Below are positions 13,443 through 18,072 of a DNA stretch of 18,072 bases, in pieces (the stretch's first letter is position 1; each line of letters opens with the position of its first letter). Source of the stretch: AWTP1-13 sp035714005 (GTDB lineage: Bacteria > Pseudomonadota > Alphaproteobacteria > Rhizobiales > Hyphomicrobiaceae); contig DASTMQ010000018.1 in the NCBI GenBank assembly GCA_035714005.1, forward strand, positions 1-18,072, in the 5' to 3' direction. The notes below the pieces were generated by a model. The model was not told the origin of the DNA and did not search any database. It saw only the letters and a list, made by a program, of their open reading frames with translations. A program made the translations under genes and the position numbers.

Positions 13443-15164
13443 GGCGAGCGCGGGAAGCCTGACGGGCGTTCGTCGTGCGCCCGCTGCCAGCCCAGAGCCT
13501 AGGCCGGATCCAAGGTTGAGCGCCGAAGCGGCCGCCTCGCGCCAGCCTTGGTCGCGCGCCATGTGCGCCATGGCGCGTTCGGCGAGGGCCGTAATGGTCA
13601 GGAGTGGATTGGCCCCGAGGGAGCGCGGCACGATCGATCCATCCATGACGTAGAGCCCGTCGTGGACGTCGCCGCCAGCGCCACCGGGCGCGAACACCTG
13701 ACCCTTGTGGTTGACGACGCCGTCGCGATGATCGTGCCCGATGCTGCAGCCCCCGAGCGGGTGTGCCGTGGCGGGGTGATGTCCCATGATCGTGCCGGCC
13801 AGTGGGTTTTTCACGTAGCTGCCGCCCGCGCCGCGAACCAGCGCTTCCAGCGCGGAATCGAGGCGGCGATAGACGGGTTCAGCGCTGGCGCCCGGCCAAC
13901 TCAGCACGACACGGTCGGCCTCGAGACGGAGTTGGCCTGCCGCGCTGTCGTGGGAAACCGCAAAAAAGGTCTGCAGCCGGGCAAACGGGCCCTTGTAGAC
14001 GCCGCTGATCAGGCTCTGCAGGGCGCCGAGCAATCGCCCATTGGGCAGAAAGAGAACCGGCAGGATCGGCGCCATGGCCGACGGCAGGGCGCCTTCTTGT
14101 ATGGTTAGGCTATTGGCAAGGTCGCCGGCATCGACGATTTCGATCTGGCCGGACACGGCGGCGCCGACCACGCTGTCCTTTAGCTTGGCGGGATGGCCGA
14201 CGCCGATGGCACCCACCGGCAGCCTGCCCCCCCAACCGAAGGCGATGATGTCGCCATTGGCCGAAAAGCGGTGACCCAGTCGATCGGACAGGGCAAGCCC
14301 GCGATCGCGCGAGCGCAGAAGAATCTCGGTCGATCCCAAGGTGCCCGCGGCCAGCACCACGAGGTCCGCCGAGACGGCGCCTATGGCCTCGAGGGCGGCC
14401 TGATCGGCCCCTGGCTGGACCTGGAAGTGGACGCGCCAGCGCCCGCCGCCATCCGGCGCCAGGTCGCGGACCTTGGCGTGCGTGAAGATCTCTGCCCCGT
14501 GCCGGACGGCATCCGCCAGGTAGGTCAGCGCAACGGTATTTTTGGCGCCCACATTGCAGCCGCCGCAACAATCGCCACACAGCGTGCAGGCGGGTTGTGC
14601 GATGCCGGCGGGGTTGAGGCATTCGGCGAAGCTCACCGTTACCGGGGCCGCGACGGGCTTTACGCCGAGCGCGACGCTGGCCCCGCCCAGCGCCTTGAGT
14701 TTGCTGCGCTCGTGCGCGCCGGGGTCGCGCGCCGGCCGCAGCCAGCGGCGCGCCTCGAGGTAGCCCTGTTCCAAAAGCGGATCGCGGGCAAGCTCGCTGG
14801 GCCAAGCCGGGTCCTCAAAGACGCGCGCGTCGGGTCGCAGCGCCACGCCGGCGTTGATCAGCGAGCCGCCGCCCAGCCCGCAGCCAACGAGAACGTGCAT
14901 GTCCTCGCCGAGCCTCACGTCGTAAAGCCCCGTCGGCGAGCCCAGCTGCGTCTGTCGACCAGAAAGCTGCAGATCGTTGCGCAGGTCGGAGAACCGGCGT
15001 GGAAATTCGCCAACGGGGATTTCGCGTCCACGCTCCAGAACGGCAACGCGTTTGCCGGCCCGCGCCAGCCGCGCGGCCGCCACTCCCCCACCATAGCCAG
15101 AGCCGACCACGACGGCATCGTAGTGGGACCTGATCAGGCGCAAGCCAGAGGCAAGTCGGTGCAT
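13329..15164 (-). CDS. GMC-type FAD oxidoreductase (cholesterol-oxidase-like)
   Basis: This is a 611-aa flavoprotein that would oxidise an alcohol-type substrate, which cannot be named from sequence. The FAD-binding Rossmann fold is at 15-46 (DAVVVGSGYGGGVAAARLA with GxGxxG at 21-26). A cysteine cluster at C193, C196, C199, C200 and C203 (CTLCGDCCGGCNVGAKNT) is typical of the cholesterol-oxidase-like branch. The C-terminal catalytic region has HPLGGCSIG with H468 and DGSIVPRSLGANPLLTITAL with N519, the usual His-Asn pair. I chose the ATG at 15164 because the frame upstream is Arg/Cys-rich and unlike the family. The normal family end is near residue 545; a low-complexity tail of about 65 residues follows, whose last 38 codons overlap the convergent membrane-protein gene. 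Confidence 0.88.
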   Translation of the reverse strand: MHRLASGLRLIRSHYDAVVVGSGYGGGVAAARLARAGKRVAVLERGREIPVGEFPRRFSDLRNDLQLSGRQTQLGSPTGLYDVRLGEDMHVLVGCGLGGGSLINAGVALRPDARVFEDPAWPSELARDPLLEQGYLEARRWLRPARDPGAHERSKLKALGGASVALGVKPVAAPVTVSFAECLNPAGIAQPACTLCGDCCGGCNVGAKNTVALTYLADAVRHGAEIFTHAKVRDLAPDGGGRWRVHFQVQPGADQAALEAIGAVSADLVVLAAGTLGSTEILLRSRDRGLALSDRLGHRFSANGDIIAFGWGGRLPVGAIGVGHPAKLKDSVVGAAVSGQIEIVDAGDLANSLTIQEGALPSAMAPILPVLFLPNGRLLGALQSLISGVYKGPFARLQTFFAVSHDSAAGQLRLEADRVVLSWPGASAEPVYRRLDSALEALVRGAGGSYVKNPLAGTIMGHHPATAHPLGGCSIGHDHRDGVVNHKGQVFAPGGAGGDVHDGLYVMDGSIVPRSLGANPLLTITALAERAMAHMARDQGWREAAASALNLGSGLGSGLAAGARRTPVRLPALASASHHIQIENGADRARDDEAREETAHVGAPLLGAQRR

Positions 15165-15408
15165 AGGCGTCCGGGACCGATCAAAGCAAGCACGACGCCT
15201 ATGCCGGTGCGTCGCCCCGCAAGGCAAGCAGCGACCCGCACGGGCGGCGCACTTACGCACAACTTCGCGGCCGATCCCGCCGCGATCGAAGCGAGAACGC
15301 AGCCGTTTGTTGCCGGTTCCCCCGCAGCCTCGCGGGCGGGCATTTTTGCGCTGCACAATGACCAAAGCGCATCGGCGTGCTAGATGCGCGACAACGTCCC
15401 TTCGTCGG

Positions 15409-15435
15409 TTGAAAAATCGCGTTTGATCCTATCAT
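15409..15435 (+). promoter_or_regulatory. Weak promoter candidate for the Kor module
   Basis: TTGAAA (15409-15414) and TATCAT (15430-15435) have a 15-base spacer, slightly short, in the AT-richest part of the 346-bp gap before the FAD/Fe-S gene. The rest of that gap (15165-15510) holds no gene that I can support; it must also contain the leftward GMC promoter. Confidence 0.3.
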
Positions 15436-15510
15436 AGCTGTTGGGACAACGCGGCCTGATCTTGTAGAAGAGGCGGTTGGGGCGAAGGCGAACAAGGGGC
15501 AGGAACGCAA

Positions 15511-17355
15511 ATGCAGGCGGGCGAGGTCGCTCAAGCAAGCATGGGCCGGATGGCCGCAACCAACACCTCCGATCCAAAGTATTTTCACAAGGTCGTCGAT
15601 TGTCAGTGGGCCTGCCCTACGCACACACCTGTTCCCGAATACATTCGCCTCATCGCCCAAAAACGCTATGCGGCGGCCTACATGCTGAACTGGGAGAGCA
15701 ACGTCTTTCCCGGCATCCTTGGTCGCGTTTGTGATCGACCCTGTGAGCCGGCCTGCCGGCGCGGGCGCGTGGAGGAAAAGCCCGTCGCCATTTGCCGTCT
15801 AAAGCGCGTGGCCGCCGACTACAAGGGCGAGATCGATGCCTTCTTGCCGGACGTGCCGCGCGAGAAGAACGGCAAGCGCATAGCCCTGGTCGGCGCCGGA
15901 CCGGCCTCCTTGACCGTGGCGCGCGATCTGATGCCGCTCGGCTACACTTGCATTCTATTCGAAAAGGATACGCGCGGCGGCGGCCTGATGCGCACCAACA
16001 TTCCCTCCTTCCGCCTACCGGAAACGGTCCTGGACGAGGAGATCGACCGCATCCTTGGGTTCGGGGTCGAGGCGCACTTCGACAGCGAGATCAAGAGCCT
16101 CGAAGCCTTGCTGGGCCAAGGTTTCGATGCCGTCTTCATCGGCACCGGCGCACCCAAGGGCAAGGACCTCGAAGTCCCCGGCCGCAGGCAAGTGGCGGCC
16201 AACATCCACATCGGCATCGATTGGCTTACCTCGGTCGCCTTTGAGCACGTGAGCCGGATCGGCAAGCGCGTGGTGGTGATCGGCGGCGGCAATACCGCCA
16301 TGGATTGCTGCCGCACCGCGCTCCGTCTCGGCGGCGAGGACGTCAAAGTGACCGTGCGCTCGCCGCGGCGGGTGATGAAGGCGTCGCCGTGGGAGATCGA
16401 GGATGCCGAGCACGAGGGCATTCCGATTTTCGACAATCACGCGCCCAAGGAATTCGTGATCGAGCACGGCAAGCTCGCCGGCGTCCGCTTCCAGCTGATG
16501 CGCGAAGTCGGTATTGACACGCGCGGACGGCCGCGGCTGGAACCCTCCGGAGACGAGGTGGTATTTGCCTGCGATGACGTCTTGATGGCCATCGGCCAAG
16601 AGAACAGCTTCCCCTGGATTGAGCGCAACATCGGTATCGAGTTCGATGACTGGGGCATGCCGAAGGTCGACAAGGCGACGATGATGTCGACCCGGGCCGG
16701 CGTCTTCTTCGGCGGCGATGCCGCGTGGGGGCCGGAAAATATCATCTGGGCCGTCGCGCACGGGCACCAGGCGGCCGTGTCGATCGATCTTTTTTGTCGC
16801 GGCAAGTCGCTCAACGAGCGCCCGGCCCCGGGCAGCAGTCTGTTCAGCCAAAAGATGGGCATCCACGAGTGGTCCTATAAGAATGACTACGCCGCGCAAC
16901 GGCGCGTGGGCATGCCCCACGTCGACAAGGCGCAGGCCTTGCGCAACCTGAAAGTCGAAGTCGAACTGGGCTTCGATGACCAGCTGGCGTTCAGGGAGGC
17001 CGAACGGTGCCTCAACTGCGATGTGCAGACGGTATTCTCGGCGCCGTTGTGCATCGAATGCGACGCTTGCATGGACATCTGTCCGGTTGACTGCATCAAT
17101 TTCACGGCCAACGCCGAGGAAAGCAGTTTGCGCGGCAAACTACGGGTGCCGGCGCGCAACAAGACGCAAGATCTATATGTCTCGAGCCCGCTCAAGACCG
17201 GTCGCATCATGGCAAAAGACGAGGACGTCTGCCTGCACTGCGGGCTGTGCGCCGAGCGTTGTCCGACCGGCGCCTGGGACATGCAGAAGTTCATGTACGT
17301 CGAAGCGCAGGCGGCACCGGCTTGTCTGACCCACCACAACGCCTATCTGCGCTGA
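15511..17355 (+). CDS. NAD(P)-linked FAD/Fe-S oxidoreductase (GltD-like, KorC-type)
   Basis: This is a 614-aa cytoplasmic electron-transfer protein with three parts. An N-terminal Fe-S domain like that of the glutamate synthase small subunit has C31, C35, C74, C78, C82 and C95 (VCDRPCEPAC). A two-dinucleotide-binding core has FAD at 127-133 (VGAGPAS) and NAD(P) at 257-263 (GGGNTA), with SPRRVMKASPWE after it and GDAAWGPENI near 402. A ferredoxin-like tail has two [4Fe-4S] motifs: C514-x2-C517-x2-C520-x3-C524-P and C574-x2-C577-x2-C580-x3-C584-P. AGGA lies about 6 bases before the ATG. Directly downstream is a 2-oxoacid:acceptor oxidoreductase subunit, so it probably passes electrons between that enzyme and NAD(P), as the KorC subunit of NADP-dependent 2-oxoglutarate oxidoreductase does. 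It is not a normal GltD, as no gltB is near. Confidence 0.88.
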   Translation: MQAGEVAQASMGRMAATNTSDPKYFHKVVDCQWACPTHTPVPEYIRLIAQKRYAAAYMLNWESNVFPGILGRVCDRPCEPACRRGRVEEKPVAICRLKRVAADYKGEIDAFLPDVPREKNGKRIALVGAGPASLTVARDLMPLGYTCILFEKDTRGGGLMRTNIPSFRLPETVLDEEIDRILGFGVEAHFDSEIKSLEALLGQGFDAVFIGTGAPKGKDLEVPGRRQVAANIHIGIDWLTSVAFEHVSRIGKRVVVIGGGNTAMDCCRTALRLGGEDVKVTVRSPRRVMKASPWEIEDAEHEGIPIFDNHAPKEFVIEHGKLAGVRFQLMREVGIDTRGRPRLEPSGDEVVFACDDVLMAIGQENSFPWIERNIGIEFDDWGMPKVDKATMMSTRAGVFFGGDAAWGPENIIWAVAHGHQAAVSIDLFCRGKSLNERPAPGSSLFSQKMGIHEWSYKNDYAAQRRVGMPHVDKAQALRNLKVEVELGFDDQLAFREAERCLNCDVQTVFSAPLCIECDACMDICPVDCINFTANAEESSLRGKLRVPARNKTQDLYVSSPLKTGRIMAKDEDVCLHCGLCAERCPTGAWDMQKFMYVEAQAAPACLTHHNAYLR

Positions 17356-17374
17356 TGGAGCGATCGACCTCAAA

Positions 17375-18072
17375 ATGAGCGGCATCAACGATTTTGTGGT
17401 GAAGTTTGCCACCGTCAACGGTTCGGGCTCGGCGAGCGCCAATACCATCTTTGCCAAGACGTTGTTCCGCATGGGGCTGGCGGTGAGCCCCAAGAACATC
17501 TTTCCCTCCAATATCCAGGGGCTGCCCACCTGGTATGAGGTGCGGGTGTCCGATGCGGGCTACATCGCCCGCCGCGACGGCATCGACCTGATGGTGGCCA
17601 TGAACCCGCAGACCTTCAAGGAGGACTTGGCGGAGGTCGTAGCCGGCGGCTGGCTGCTCTATGATTCGACCCTGCCTCGCGTCTGGCCGCGCGACGACAT
17701 TAGCGTGCTCGGCATTCCCATCGCCCAGTTATGCGCGCACAAGTGGAGCGACCCGCGCCAACGCCAGCTCTTCAAGAACATGGTCTACGTCGGAGCCCTG
17801 ACGGCGCTGTTGGATCTCGACATCGACGTGCTCAAGACCGCCATCGTCGATCAGCTCAAGGGCAAGGAGAAGCTGGTGGCGGCCAACATGGAGGCGGTCA
17901 GTCTCGGCCGCGATTTCGCCCTTGCGAACTTTCACTGCCCGCTCCCTGTTCGCGTGCGCACCGCCACCTGCTCCAAGGGCAAGATCATGGTCTCGGGCAA
18001 CGATGCGGCGGGGCTAGGCGCCGTCTATGCCGGTGCCACGGTATGCGCCTGGTACCCGATTACACCGTCGAC
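17375..18072 (+). CDS. 2-oxoacid:acceptor oxidoreductase, fused gamma-alpha subunit (partial)
   Basis: The first 232 codons of a KorA/PorA-type subunit are visible; the gene continues past the window. The gamma domain is first (residues 1 to about 185): FATVNGSGSASANTIFAKTL, then SNIQGLPTWYEVRVS and VAMNPQTFKEDL, matching the 'G.GGqG....a..la.a' and 'q..rGg...v.vs' pattern of POR gamma subunits. The alpha (pyrimidine-binding) domain then begins: GNDAAGLGAVYAGATVCAWYPITPS, the hallmark 'GNeAaalGa..aG.....YPITP.S'. Such enzymes convert 2-oxoglutarate or another 2-oxoacid plus CoA to an acyl-CoA and CO2. The start is 19 bases after the previous stop, so the two genes form an operon. The ATG at 17355 is out of frame. 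The TPP-binding beta subunit should follow. The substrate is not proven. Confidence 0.9.
   Translation, partial: MSGINDFVVKFATVNGSGSASANTIFAKTLFRMGLAVSPKNIFPSNIQGLPTWYEVRVSDAGYIARRDGIDLMVAMNPQTFKEDLAEVVAGGWLLYDSTLPRVWPRDDISVLGIPIAQLCAHKWSDPRQRQLFKNMVYVGALTALLDLDIDVLKTAIVDQLKGKEKLVAANMEAVSLGRDFALANFHCPLPVRVRTATCSKGKIMVSGNDAAGLGAVYAGATVCAWYPITPS

Noticed and set aside
15165..15365. 67-residue N-terminal extension of the GMC oxidoreductase
   Set aside because: The sequence is Arg/Cys-rich and does not resemble the family; the Rossmann fold begins normally after the ATG at 15164.
14193..15383. 396-codon plus-strand open frame
   Set aside because: It is antisense to the GMC oxidoreductase, which has clear FAD and His-Asn motifs; the plus-strand translation shows no domain.

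Overview
The window reads as ordinary chromosome of a high-GC alphaproteobacterium. The main evidence is a ChpT phosphotransferase of the CckA-ChpT-CtrA pathway, an EipA (DUF1134) envelope protein, and an Omp25/31-type small outer-membrane barrel, all of them alphaproteobacterial hallmarks. I cannot fix the genus; a Rhodospirillales-like or Rhizobiales-like lineage is a guess.

Layout. Positions 1-1273: a small coiled-coil protein facing a secreted beta-barrel protein, with a shared hairpin terminator between them. Positions 1397-2697: a decayed mobile-element remnant on the minus strand. In minus-strand order it holds a broken tyrosine integrase, a 51-aa ORF that starts inside a tandem pair of parS-like 16-mers, an AlpA-like helix-turn-helix ORF with no normal start codon, and a broken serine recombinase. 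Positions 2775-5937: a multidrug efflux locus, with an EmrB/DHA2 transporter divergent from a MarR regulator and an EmrA adaptor, around a perfect 18-bp palindrome that is the likely operator. Positions 5958-7298: an orphan Tat-exported ABC substrate-binding protein. Positions 7299-7870: no convincing gene. Positions 7871-8989: chpT and a single-domain response regulator. Positions 9242-13442: four co-directional genes, cysQ, eipA, an N-anchored coiled-coil membrane protein and a small C-anchored membrane protein. Positions 13329-15164: a GMC-type flavin oxidoreductase on the minus strand whose 3' end overlaps the previous gene. Positions 15511-18072: a glutamate-synthase-small-subunit-like FAD/Fe-S oxidoreductase followed by a fused gamma-alpha 2-oxoacid:acceptor oxidoreductase subunit that runs off the window.

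How the parts work together. The efflux genes look like a self-contained regulated pump, with MarR binding between the two transcription units. The last two genes look like a KorCA-type module that links 2-oxoacid oxidation and CoA thioester formation to NAD(P)(H); the beta subunit (KorB) should lie just beyond the right edge. chpT connects to cell-cycle control and eipA to envelope integrity.

I did not find a convincing new defence or RNA system. The least explained items are the parS-like tandem repeat in the recombinase graveyard, the pair of uncharacterised membrane proteins after eipA, and the convergent gene overlap at 13329-13442. There are no tRNA, rRNA or CRISPR features that I can see.
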